Positions 11,392 through 20,433 of a stretch of 64,000 nt of DNA are shown here, in pieces; the first letter of the stretch is position 1, and each line of letters begins with the position of its first letter. The DNA is taken from positions 1 to 64,000 of the forward strand of contig CANQEM010000005.1 in NCBI GenBank assembly GCA_947594935.1. Reading direction: 5' to 3'. Position numbers and translations under genes: made by a program. This DNA is from an uncultured Clostridia bacterium. Lineage in GTDB: Bacteria > Bacillota > Clostridia > TANB77 > CAG-508. The notes below the pieces were generated by a model that did no database searches, had not been told where the DNA came from, and saw only the letters and a program-made list of their open reading frames with translations.

Positions 11392-12636
11392 TTATTCTTC
11401 TTTGGTTTTTTCACTTTTCTTAGGCATTAGATGTGTTATAACAATTCCTAAACCAATTATTGCTGCTGCAATTGATATTACTGTGTTAACATAAGGAACA
11501 AATGAACTTGCCCAAATTACTAAGCCACAAGCTAATATTATTCCTAATTTTGCAATATTTTTTTCTAATTTGCATACTTCACAAATTTTATTACTAATAG
11601 TAATTATAGCTATATATTTTGCAAGTATAAGTAAAAGTATATAAAGTGCCAATATTGTTAGTCCTGCTGTTGATGCAACTGAACTTACTAATAATACTAC
11701 ACTGATAATTGGAAGTACTATTATTCCTAAAATACCATGTAAAATAATTGAGCCTTTTTTTGTTTTCAATAGAACTTTTGAATTGTCTAAGAATTTTGAT
11801 CCAAGCCAAATTAGTGCTAACCATACAAGAACTAGTGTGCATATAAAGTTAAATAATGATAATAGGTTTTCTTCTATGTTCATGCTTCTAGTTATATTTA
11901 TTTTTTTGAATTCAATATTTCCCTCTACACTTGTACGAGGTATAGAAGCCTCTTGATTTGCCATATATTCTAGGTTTCCACCTATACTGATTTCAGCATT
12001 TTTATCAGATGCACCAAAGCTTAGATTTTTGCATGTTGCATAAACATTTTGTCCAACCATACCTGATATATCAGCTTTTTCTGCACATATACGTAAACTA
12101 CGGTAAGCTGTAGCATTTACAAATTCAAAGTCTTCACAACATGCGTAGACATCATATACATCGCCTTTGATTTTTATTTTATTTGCCATTGCAAACAAGT
12201 TATTACTTATGTAAGCATATTCTCCTATTTCAATGGTTTCTGCCATTATAAACGCATCACCCATGATTTCTGAATCTATTGTAACTGTATCTGCACATAC
12301 ATATAAATTTCCGTCAATGTTTTTACTAATTTTAGCTTCTTTTTCAAATATGTACATGTCTCCTTCATGTAAATTGCTGTCTTCTTCATATTCAACATCT
12401 TCGTCCATATCTTCTAATATTTCTACGTCAGATTCATCTTCTATGTCTTCATCTTCGCTAATTTCTTCACTTTTTACGAGATTACCATTGTCTTCGTTTA
12501 TAAGCATAATTGCATCTGCTGGGTTAGGCGTTGTAGCAGATGAAATAACCGGACATGCTATAAACATCAATATCAATAGTGAAATTAAAAATATTTTTGA
12601 TTTTTTCATAAAAAAACCCCCTAAATAAATGTACAA
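11392..12636 (-). CDS. Bactofilin-like beta-repeat protein with signal peptide and C-terminal TM domain
   Basis: repeated DGNLYVCADTVTIDSEIMGDAFI-type turns followed by several TM segments. Confidence 0.6.
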   Translation of the reverse strand: MYIYLGGFFMKKSKIFLISLLILMFIACPVISSATTPNPADAIMLINEDNGNLVKSEEISEDEDIEDESDVEILEDMDEDVEYEEDSNLHEGDMYIFEKEAKISKNIDGNLYVCADTVTIDSEIMGDAFIMAETIEIGEYAYISNNLFAMANKIKIKGDVYDVYACCEDFEFVNATAYRSLRICAEKADISGMVGQNVYATCKNLSFGASDKNAEISIGGNLEYMANQEASIPRTSVEGNIEFKKINITRSMNIEENLLSLFNFICTLVLVWLALIWLGSKFLDNSKVLLKTKKGSIILHGILGIIVLPIISVVLLVSSVASTAGLTILALYILLLILAKYIAIITISNKICEVCKLEKNIAKLGIILACGLVIWASSFVPYVNTVISIAAAIIGLGIVITHLMPKKSEKTKEE

Positions 12637-12673
12637 TTAAAATATACATCTAAAAATTGGGGTTGTCAATATC

Positions 12674-12856
12674 TTATTCATTTTTTGATGTGCAATATGG
12701 TATAAAATATGCGCAGTCTGAATTTGAAGAAATACAAGCTGAGCCAACTATATTATAAGAACATTTTCCGTCTCGCTGATAAATACAATTTGCCGTACAA
12801 TTTATATTTGTCAAGACATACACTCCTTTTCTTTTATTTTGCATTATTATGTGCAA
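12674..12856 (-). CDS. Small Cys-rich protein, DUF1540-like
   Basis: INCTANCIYQRDGKCSYNIV...CAYFIP cysteine spacing. Confidence 0.5.
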   Translation of the reverse strand: MHIIMQNKRKGVYVLTNINCTANCIYQRDGKCSYNIVGSACISSNSDCAYFIPYCTSKNE

Positions 12857-13472
12857 ATAGGCAAAATTTATTCACGGAACATTTTTCACACTGTGGTTTC
12901 CTAGCAATACATCTGTTACGACCATGCCATACTAAAAGATGATTTATATCTTTTAAGGTTTCTTTTGGAAAAATTGAGAGTAAATCTTGTTCAATTTTTT
13001 CTGGTTCTTTTTCTTTTGATAATCCCATTAAATTTGAAATACGCTTAACATGTGTATCAACAGCTATTCCATTAGCTATTCCAAAGGCTTCTAATAAAAT
13101 TACATTTGCAGACTTTCTGCCAACACCTGCTAAGCTTAGCAAGTCTTCCATATTATTTGGAACTACTCCGTCAAAATTTTCAAGAACTTGCTTTGCACAT
13201 AATTTGATATTTTTGGCTTTGTTTTTATAAAAGCCACATGGATGTATTATATCTTCTAATTCCTTAATATCAATCTCTGCATAGTCTTGAATAGTTTTAC
13301 ATCTTGAAAAAAGAGCTGGTGTTGTTTTGTTTACACGCTCATCTGTGCATTGTGCAGAAAGCATAACTGCAACAACAATTTCAAAAGGTGTAGTGAAATC
13401 CAAGCTACAAGTGGCTTCTGGATATGTTTTTTTCAAAATATCTACTAAATTTTTTGCTTCTTTTTTATTCAT
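12834..13472 (-). CDS. nth: Endonuclease III
   Basis: HhH LAGVGRKSANVIL and [4Fe-4S] Cys cluster at C-terminus. Confidence 0.95.
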   Translation of the reverse strand: MNKKEAKNLVDILKKTYPEATCSLDFTTPFEIVVAVMLSAQCTDERVNKTTPALFSRCKTIQDYAEIDIKELEDIIHPCGFYKNKAKNIKLCAKQVLENFDGVVPNNMEDLLSLAGVGRKSANVILLEAFGIANGIAVDTHVKRISNLMGLSKEKEPEKIEQDLLSIFPKETLKDINHLLVWHGRNRCIARKPQCEKCSVNKFCLFAHNNAK

Positions 13473-13595
13473 TATATTTTCTCCTTTTTCTATTAAAGTA
13501 TAGCTCTTTTTTGAATATTGGTCAATAGTTTAACATAAATAGGAACAAATAAAGTTAAGTTTGAATATTATATACAAAAGAAGGGAGAAATAGCA

Positions 13596-13745
13596 TGTTT
13601 TGTTTTTTAAAGAAATTACTTGGTGTGTGCCTAGTTGGTTTAGGTTTGGGAATTTTACTTGTGTTATTGCTTCCATTAACAGGTTGGCTATTTATTATCG
13701 GTGTTGGACTGGCTTGTGTAGGGTTAGCATGGTTTATATGCTGAA
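13596..13745 (+). CDS. Small hydrophobic protein (about 49 aa, MFCFLKKLLG VCLVGLGLGILLVLLLPLTGWLFIIGVGLACVGLAWFIC)
   Basis: ATG with AGGGAG RBS and hydrophobic reading frame; I could not settle the register at the 13620/13621 line break, so frame/end may be off by 1. Confidence 0.4.
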
Positions 13746-13759
13746 AAGGAGGTAATGTT

Positions 13760-13834
13760 ATGACTATTGTAGTGAAAAAAGTACCAAAATTTTTACGTGG
13801 CTTTGTAAAGTTTATTTTTGGAATTAAAGACTAA
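13760..13834 (+). CDS. spoVM: SpoVM-like 24-aa sporulation microprotein MTIVVKKVPKFLRGFVKFIFGIKD
   Basis: strong RBS AGGAGG; pattern K-x-PKFL-x-G-x-V...G...KD as in B. subtilis SpoVM (MKFYTIKLPKFLGGIVRAMLGSFRKD); adjacent to rpmB as in Bacillus. Confidence 0.85.
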   Translation: MTIVVKKVPKFLRGFVKFIFGIKD

Positions 13835-13837
13835 GAA

Positions 13838-13862
13838 AAAAAGAGCTTATGCTCTTTTTACT
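13838..13862. terminator. Bidirectional terminator between spoVM and rpmB
   Basis: AAAAAGAGC-ttat-GCTCTTTTT hairpin, overlaps the rpmB stop codon. Confidence 0.65.
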
Positions 13863-14053
13863 TTTCCATTTTTTAAACATTTTGCACATACATAAATTCT
13901 CTTTACTTGACCGTCAACTTCTGCTTTTACGCTTCTTAGATTTGGCTTCCAAGTACGAGCTGACCTTTTACTGATATGTGAACGTGTAATACTTAATTTA
14001 TTTCCATTACTTTGTGTTTTATCACAAATTGCGCATTTTGCCATAATTAGCAC
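13847..14053 (-). CDS. rpmB: 50S ribosomal protein L28
   Basis: CAICDKTQSNGNKLS..RTWKPNLR. Confidence 0.95.
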   Translation of the reverse strand: MLIMAKCAICDKTQSNGNKLSITRSHISKRSARTWKPNLRSVKAEVDGQVKRIYVCAKCLKNGKVKRA

Positions 14054-14131
14054 CTCCTACATTTAAAATAAACTGACTATTTATAAGTGTATCACAAAAT
14101 TAGAAAAAAAACAAGTATTTTTCAAAATTTA

Positions 14132-15565
14132 TTAAATCTTTGCGATTCCACCCATAATTTTACTATAAGATGCACGGTTTAATAATTTTGCTCCACCAGA
14201 AATAACAACTGTGTCACCTTTTTCAAGAACTCCTTGTTTTTGTAACTTTTGAATTCCTTTTTCTACTGTTTTATCAATATTTTCTTGTGCCTCAATATAT
14301 ACTGGTGTTACATTCCATGCTACTGATAATTGGTTGAAAGTTCTTCTATTGTCTGTGATTGCTAATATTGGGCAACCAGCTCCTAAGCCTGATAGTCTTC
14401 TTGCTGAATCACCAGTGTTTGTGTAGCATACAATTGCATCAGCATTTATATTCATTGCCATTGTGCATATTGCGTAAGCAATCTCTGTTTCAAAATCTGT
14501 TAAATCTATATTGTCATTGTTTTTAAATCTTTTCCAATAGTCAATGTCATTTTCTGTTCTTTTTGCTATTTTAACCATTGTTTTAACACATTCTACTGGG
14601 TATTTTCCCATAGCACATTCACCTGAAAGCATTATAGCACTTGTTCTATCATAAATTGCGTTTGCCACATCACTTGCTTCTGCTCTTGTTGGTAGTGGGT
14701 TATATGTCATGCTTTCTAGCATTTGTGTTGCTGTAATTGCTGGTTTATTTGATCTATTTGATAATTTTATAAATTTCTTTTGCATAATTGGTGGTTCTGT
14801 AAAGTCTGTTTCTGTTGCCATATCTCCACGGGCAATCATTTGTGCATCAGCATTTTCAATGATTTCTTCCATGTTTTGTAGACCTTCTACATTTTCTACT
14901 TTTGTAACAATTTTAATATCTTTACCACCGTTTTCATCTAATACTTTTCTAACTTGGTCTATGTCATCTTTATTTCTTGTAAATGACATTGCAACAAAGT
15001 CATAATCATGTTCACATGCTGTTTTTAAGTCTGCAATATCTTTATCTTTTAAAGCTGGTAGACGTACTGCTGTTCCTGGTAAGTTCATTGTTTTTCTGCT
15101 TCCAAGTCCATTTCCATGTACTACTGTACAAACAATGTCTTTATTAACAATTTCATCTACTACTAATTCAATAGCTCCATCATCAATCAATATTTTTGCA
15201 CCTGGTACTATATCTTTATATAGTTCTTTATATGTTACAGATACTTTATCTTTATCTCCTACAATATCTTCATTTACAAGTGTAAATTTTTGACCATCTT
15301 CTAATTGAATTTTTTCATTTTTACCAGTTACTAACATTCCTGTTCTGATTTCTGGTCCTTGCATGTCTAATAATAGTCCTATTGGTAAGTCAAGTTCTTT
15401 TCTTAATCTGATAACTTCTTCTGTTTTTTCAGCTTGTTCTTCCCAACTTCCATGTGAATAATTTATTCTACAAACATTTAAACCTTCTTTCATTAGTTCT
15501 TCTAATCGGTATTCACTTGCAGGTCCGATTGTTCCTACTATTTTTGTCTTTCTTAGTTCTTTCAT
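14132..15565 (-). CDS. pyk: Pyruvate kinase
   Basis: TKIVGTIGPAS, MIARGDMATE, ATQMLESM motifs. Confidence 0.96.
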   Translation of the reverse strand: MKELRKTKIVGTIGPASEYRLEELMKEGLNVCRINYSHGSWEEQAEKTEEVIRLRKELDLPIGLLLDMQGPEIRTGMLVTGKNEKIQLEDGQKFTLVNEDIVGDKDKVSVTYKELYKDIVPGAKILIDDGAIELVVDEIVNKDIVCTVVHGNGLGSRKTMNLPGTAVRLPALKDKDIADLKTACEHDYDFVAMSFTRNKDDIDQVRKVLDENGGKDIKIVTKVENVEGLQNMEEIIENADAQMIARGDMATETDFTEPPIMQKKFIKLSNRSNKPAITATQMLESMTYNPLPTRAEASDVANAIYDRTSAIMLSGECAMGKYPVECVKTMVKIAKRTENDIDYWKRFKNNDNIDLTDFETEIAYAICTMAMNINADAIVCYTNTGDSARRLSGLGAGCPILAITDNRRTFNQLSVAWNVTPVYIEAQENIDKTVEKGIQKLQKQGVLEKGDTVVISGGAKLLNRASYSKIMGGIAKI

Positions 15566-15650
15566 AAAAATTTTCCTTTCTAAATAATTTTTAACCGCGG
15601 TATATTATATCAAATTTATATACAAAATTCAACACTTTACTCCAATTTTT

Positions 15651-16370
15651 TTAAAATAATGTGACAAGTGCGTGTAAGATTTTTTCATCTTGGCTATATA
15701 TACATACTGTATGTTTATTGTCATTTATTGCATATTTGCATTTTAAAGTATCACCTAGTTTTATTTCTTTTTTATATTGTATTTGAATTTCATTAAAAGG
15801 TCTTTTTTGATAGATTTCTTCTGGTAGGGCTTCATATGCAAGGTCTAAATAATACAAATTGTGCATGTGCCCATTTATATCAATATCTCGCCTTTTAACT
15901 GTGTACTCTACTTCATTTGAAAATGTTTCTGGCACTTTAATTTTCTCTAATTCACGGTTTTCAAACACACTTTTATCTTCTAGCTCATAATTTTCCATTA
16001 TGCCATCTAATTTTGTTATTCTATTTGTTTCTATATTTAATAAAGCCCATTTTGAAGTTCCTATTGCACATAGTGTTCCTTGACCATCATACATTTCAAA
16101 ATCACGGCATGTATGAAGCTTTTCAGCATCTCTGCCCCATGTTTCTATACGAATATCTTGTCCATATTTTGGTCTATTTAAGACTTTTAATTTCCAACCT
16201 AATAAAATCCATGCTAGTTTTGTTCTTTGAATATCGTTGGCACCAAAACCTGCTAAGTCTGAATGGTAACCTCCGATATTCTCAAACATTTCTAGTATAG
16301 ATTTATTTTTTATTAAATTATCTTTTCCAATATCCTTTACACCTGTTTTAAAACTGCATTTAAAAATCAT
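15651..16370 (-). CDS. Acyl-ACP thioesterase
   Basis: hotdog-fold thioesterase motifs (RRDIDINGHMHNLYYLDLA). Confidence 0.85.
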   Translation of the reverse strand: MIFKCSFKTGVKDIGKDNLIKNKSILEMFENIGGYHSDLAGFGANDIQRTKLAWILLGWKLKVLNRPKYGQDIRIETWGRDAEKLHTCRDFEMYDGQGTLCAIGTSKWALLNIETNRITKLDGIMENYELEDKSVFENRELEKIKVPETFSNEVEYTVKRRDIDINGHMHNLYYLDLAYEALPEEIYQKRPFNEIQIQYKKEIKLGDTLKCKYAINDNKHTVCIYSQDEKILHALVTLF

Positions 16371-16386
16371 CTGTAAACATCCCTTT

Positions 16387-17697
16387 CTAGTATCCCGGCT
16401 TTTCTAATAGGTGGAACATATTCTTTTTGTATTCTTCTACACCTGGTTGATTAAAAGGGTTTACTCCAAGCAACATTCCTGACATTGCACAAGCTTTTTC
16501 AAAGAAATATAGTAATTCTCCAAGATTTTCTTCATCTAATTGATTCATTTCTAATATTAGATTTGGAACATCTCCTGTTCCATGTGCTTGTACTGTTCCT
16601 TCCATTGCTTTTTTATTAACATAGTCCATTGTTTTTCCAGCTAAATAATTCAAACCGTCTAAGTTATCATCATCTGGGTTTATAGTAATATCACTTTTTG
16701 GTGTTTTTATTGAAATTACTGTTTCAAATAAATCACGCCTTCCATCTTGAATATATTGACCCATTGAGTGTAAATCTGTTGTAAAATCTACACCTGCTGG
16801 AAAAATTCCCTTTTTATCTTTTCCTTCACTCTCACCATATAGTTGTTTCCACCACTCAGTAAAATAGTGCATTTTTGGTTCATAGTTAACTAATATTTCT
16901 ACATTTTTTGAGAATTTTTTATGTAAAATATTTCTTAATACTGCATACTGATAACACTCATTGTATTTTATATCAGGGTCATCAAATCTGTCTTGTGCAG
17001 TTTTTGCCCCTTTCATCAATTTATCAATATTTATACCTGCTGTTGCAATTGGCAATAACCCAACTGCTGTTAGAACTGAATATCTTCCGCCTATATTATC
17101 TGGTACAACAAATTGCTCATACCCTTCATTTTCAGCTAATGTTTTTAAAGCTCCCTTTTCTTTGTCTGTTGTTGCATATATTCTACTACGAGCTTCATCA
17201 ATTCCATATTTGTTTTCCAAAATTTCTCTGAAAATTCTGAATGCAATTGCTGGTTCTGTTGTTGTTCCAGATTTTGATATTACATTTACTGAAAAATCTT
17301 TGTTACCTATATATTCAATAAGTTCATTTATATAGTTAGGGCTTAAATTGTTTCCAACATATAAAATTTGAGGAAATTTCCTTTGTTTTTCTGGCAATAA
17401 GTTATAAAATGTACTTGTTAAGCTTTCAATAACTGCTCTTGCTCCTAAATATGACCCACCTATACCTATTACAACTAAAATTTCTGATTCTTTTGCTATT
17501 TTCTTAGCTGCTTGTTTTATTCTCTTAAATTCGCTTTTGTCATAATTTGTTGGCAAGTTTAACCACCCAACAAAGTCATCTGGGTCATCTGCTCTTTTGT
17601 TTAATTCTTCATGAATCGCCTTTACCTTTTTGTTGTATTCTCCAATCATTTTTTTAGTAACATTTGCATGTTTGAAATTTAATTTTACATTTGCCAT
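16387..17697 (-). CDS. pgi: Glucose-6-phosphate isomerase
   Basis: [20 protein letters not shown] motifs. Confidence 0.95.
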   Translation of the reverse strand: MANVKLNFKHANVTKKMIGEYNKKVKAIHEELNKRADDPDDFVGWLNLPTNYDKSEFKRIKQAAKKIAKESEILVVIGIGGSYLGARAVIESLTSTFYNLLPEKQRKFPQILYVGNNLSPNYINELIEYIGNKDFSVNVISKSGTTTEPAIAFRIFREILENKYGIDEARSRIYATTDKEKGALKTLAENEGYEQFVVPDNIGGRYSVLTAVGLLPIATAGINIDKLMKGAKTAQDRFDDPDIKYNECYQYAVLRNILHKKFSKNVEILVNYEPKMHYFTEWWKQLYGESEGKDKKGIFPAGVDFTTDLHSMGQYIQDGRRDLFETVISIKTPKSDITINPDDDNLDGLNYLAGKTMDYVNKKAMEGTVQAHGTGDVPNLILEMNQLDEENLGELLYFFEKACAMSGMLLGVNPFNQPGVEEYKKNMFHLLEKPGY

Positions 17698-17725
17698 AAT
17701 ATATTCCTCCTTTTATCTCTTGTTT

Positions 17726-18526
17726 TTACATTCTTGTTATATATAGCATAATTATTGCTAACCCTACAATTACTCTGTATATTGCAAATACTTTGAAACT
17801 GCCTTTTTGTAAATATCTTAATAAAAATTTAATTACAAGTAAGCCAACTAAAAAGCTTGCAACAACTCCAACAGCAAAAGGTATATTGAATACAAAATCT
17901 TTGAATTTATATAATGTTGCTCCTAATACAATTGGTGCTGATAGCATAAAAGAATATTTGGCTGTTGATTCCCTATCTACTCCCATCATTCTGCCTGTTG
18001 TCATTGTTACACCTGAACGTGAAACACCTGGTATAAAGGCTAAGGCTTGTGATAGTCCAATTAAAAATGTTTGCTTAAAAGTCATGTCCTCATATTTTGT
18101 TTTTGATGGTGCTTTTTTATCTACAATATATAGTATAATTCCCATTATAATAAGTGCGATTGCAATAAGTAATGGCATTTTTGCTAAACTATCACCTAAG
18201 AAGTGATCTAATAAAAAGCCTATTGCTCCACCTGGTAATGTTGCAATTACTATGTACCAAAACATTCTGCCTTCTGTTGTTTTTTCTTTTTTTACTACTT
18301 GCTTATATCCACCTTTTATTAAACTTATCCAGTCGTTGAAAAAGAATAGTCCTATTGCTAGTAATGTACCAAAATGCAGAGCTACATCAAAGCTTTCTGG
18401 CACCTGCCAATTAAATATCCAAGGTATTAAATTCAAATGTGCCGAACTTGATATTGGTAGTAATTCAGTTAACCCCTGAACTACCCCTAATACTAGTGCC
18501 TGCATTATTTCTATCATTTTATCCAC
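17726..18526 (-). CDS. uppP: Undecaprenyl-diphosphatase
   Basis: GVVQGLTELLPISSSAHL and PGVSRSGVTMTTG motifs. Confidence 0.95.
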   Translation of the reverse strand: MDKMIEIMQALVLGVVQGLTELLPISSSAHLNLIPWIFNWQVPESFDVALHFGTLLAIGLFFFNDWISLIKGGYKQVVKKEKTTEGRMFWYIVIATLPGGAIGFLLDHFLGDSLAKMPLLIAIALIIMGIILYIVDKKAPSKTKYEDMTFKQTFLIGLSQALAFIPGVSRSGVTMTTGRMMGVDRESTAKYSFMLSAPIVLGATLYKFKDFVFNIPFAVGVVASFLVGLLVIKFLLRYLQKGSFKVFAIYRVIVGLAIIMLYITRM

Positions 18527-18540
18527 ATTCCTTTCAATTT

Positions 18541-19785
18541 CTAAAATTCTCTATATTTTTCTTCTTCTGACAAAGTATTCTCTGTTCTTTCTATTTCTTC
18601 TTTTTTATGTTTGTTTCTGTTCAACATTTCAATATCACTATAACTTAACTGCCTTGTGATTTCAAACATTTTTTCAAGATGTTCTTTTGCCTTATTTTTA
18701 TTATTGTCTATTTTTTCTTGTTCTTCTTCATTTTCAATATCTTCATCTAAATTAAATGGTATTGCAATTTTTGCAAGAATTGGTATAAAAATTGGCTCAC
18801 TTTTAATTTTTGGTACTATTTTTTTAGCATTTGCATCAATTGCTGTATTTGCATATTGAATTGCTGTATCTTTGTTTCCTTTTATCAATTCTATTTTAGC
18901 TAATTCGAAATATGCGTCTGGGGCTAATTCTTCGTCCTCAGTTACCTGCATAAAATATTTTTGTGCTTCTTCTACTTCTTTATAAATCAAAGCAATTTCA
19001 GCCAAAGAATATTTTGCACTATATAATAAGTGGTTTATATCTGCCGCTCTTTCATAACAAATTTTTGCACTTTCAAAGTCATTTAACATTGTATATGCAA
19101 TTCCTAGATTGTAGTATAAATCATAATTTCCTGGGTTGTGTTTTAATGCTTCTTGATAAATATTTGTTGCTTCTTTATACATTTCTTTTTGTAGTAAAAT
19201 ATCTCCTAATAATAAACTTGCTTCACAATAGTCTGGTTTCTTTTTTAGTAAATTCGTTAACATTTCTGCTGCTTCGTCTTGTTTATCAAATCCATTTAAT
19301 AATTCTGCTACTTTAAAATATGAATCATAATCTCTTTTATGAATATCAATTGCTTGGACATATTCATCAATTGCTTTCCTCATACCGCCTTCATTCTCAT
19401 ATATTTCAGCTAGTCTTTTGTGTCCTTGATAATTTTCTGGATATTTTGTTACTAAATGAATTAGTGCTTGTTTTGCTTTTTTATTATCTCCTAATTTTAG
19501 GTATATGTTGGCTTTTGTAATATCAATAATTTCTGTAAGTGGTATGTTTTGTTTTTCTAATACAAGAATAATAACTGGCACAAAAATTCCGATAATGTAT
19601 TTAATTACCATGAAAATCCAGTTGAGTTCAATTTTGAATATTGCTTCAAAGAAGTTTAATGCAAGTGCTATTGCTTGTAAGATGATAATCATTACATAAC
19701 TTGTATCGTTTTTCTTTATGATATTGTAGAAAAAATATGCGAATATACAAATTGTTACCACTGCAAAAATAAGTTGTTCTACCAT
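18541..19785 (-). CDS. Membrane-anchored TPR protein
   Basis: two TM segments then several TPR units. Confidence 0.8.
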   Translation of the reverse strand: MVEQLIFAVVTICIFAYFFYNIIKKNDTSYVMIIILQAIALALNFFEAIFKIELNWIFMVIKYIIGIFVPVIILVLEKQNIPLTEIIDITKANIYLKLGDNKKAKQALIHLVTKYPENYQGHKRLAEIYENEGGMRKAIDEYVQAIDIHKRDYDSYFKVAELLNGFDKQDEAAEMLTNLLKKKPDYCEASLLLGDILLQKEMYKEATNIYQEALKHNPGNYDLYYNLGIAYTMLNDFESAKICYERAADINHLLYSAKYSLAEIALIYKEVEEAQKYFMQVTEDEELAPDAYFELAKIELIKGNKDTAIQYANTAIDANAKKIVPKIKSEPIFIPILAKIAIPFNLDEDIENEEEQEKIDNNKNKAKEHLEKMFEITRQLSYSDIEMLNRNKHKKEEIERTENTLSEEEKYREF

Positions 19786-19856
19786 AAAATTACTCCTTCC
19801 TTTTTACTTCAAATTTCTCTTCTATTTTATTGCATTTTTCTTAATTTGTCTAGTAG

Positions 19857-20420
19857 TTAGTATAGATTTTGATAAATTTTGTAGTCTCTTAAAATTTTTC
19901 TTATGTATTGGTTGGTTTCTCTATATGGTACATTTTCTATGTCTGTGCCATCTGCTTTTATAACTTTTCTTTCTATCCACGAATCTACAATTCCTGTTCC
20001 TGCATTATATGCAGCAAGTGCCACTTCTATTTTTTTATACTTTTCTAGTAAAATTGATATATATTTTGTTCCTAACTCTATGTTGACTTCTGGTTTGAGT
20101 AGTTCTTCCCCTATGTTTTCATATTTCCTCGGTGGTTCTAATTTAATTGCTACATCATTTGCGGTTTCTTCCATGAGCTGCATCAAGCCTTTCGCGCCTT
20201 TTGAAGATTCTGCGTTAACATTAAAATTGCTTTCTGCTTTTATAATAGCAAAAATCAGATTTTCATTTACTTGATATTTTTCTGCATATACTTTTACAAA
20301 GTTTTCATATTTTTGTGGATATATAATTTTCATAATCTTTTTTCTAAATTGTGTTGGTGCTACTATTATCGCTATACATATTAGTAGCAGTATTACTATT
20401 ATATTTTTAATTTTTCTTAT
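19857..20420 (-). CDS. Lytic transglycosylase (SLT domain)
   Basis: AIIKAESNFNVNAESSKGAKGLMQLM; ORF track extends to 20477 inside polA, RBS placement suggests start near 20420. Confidence 0.8.
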   Translation of the reverse strand: MRKIKNIIVILLLICIAIIVAPTQFRKKIMKIIYPQKYENFVKVYAEKYQVNENLIFAIIKAESNFNVNAESSKGAKGLMQLMEETANDVAIKLEPPRKYENIGEELLKPEVNIELGTKYISILLEKYKKIEVALAAYNAGTGIVDSWIERKVIKADGTDIENVPYRETNQYIRKILRDYKIYQNLY

Positions 20421-20433
20421 GTTAATCTCCCCT

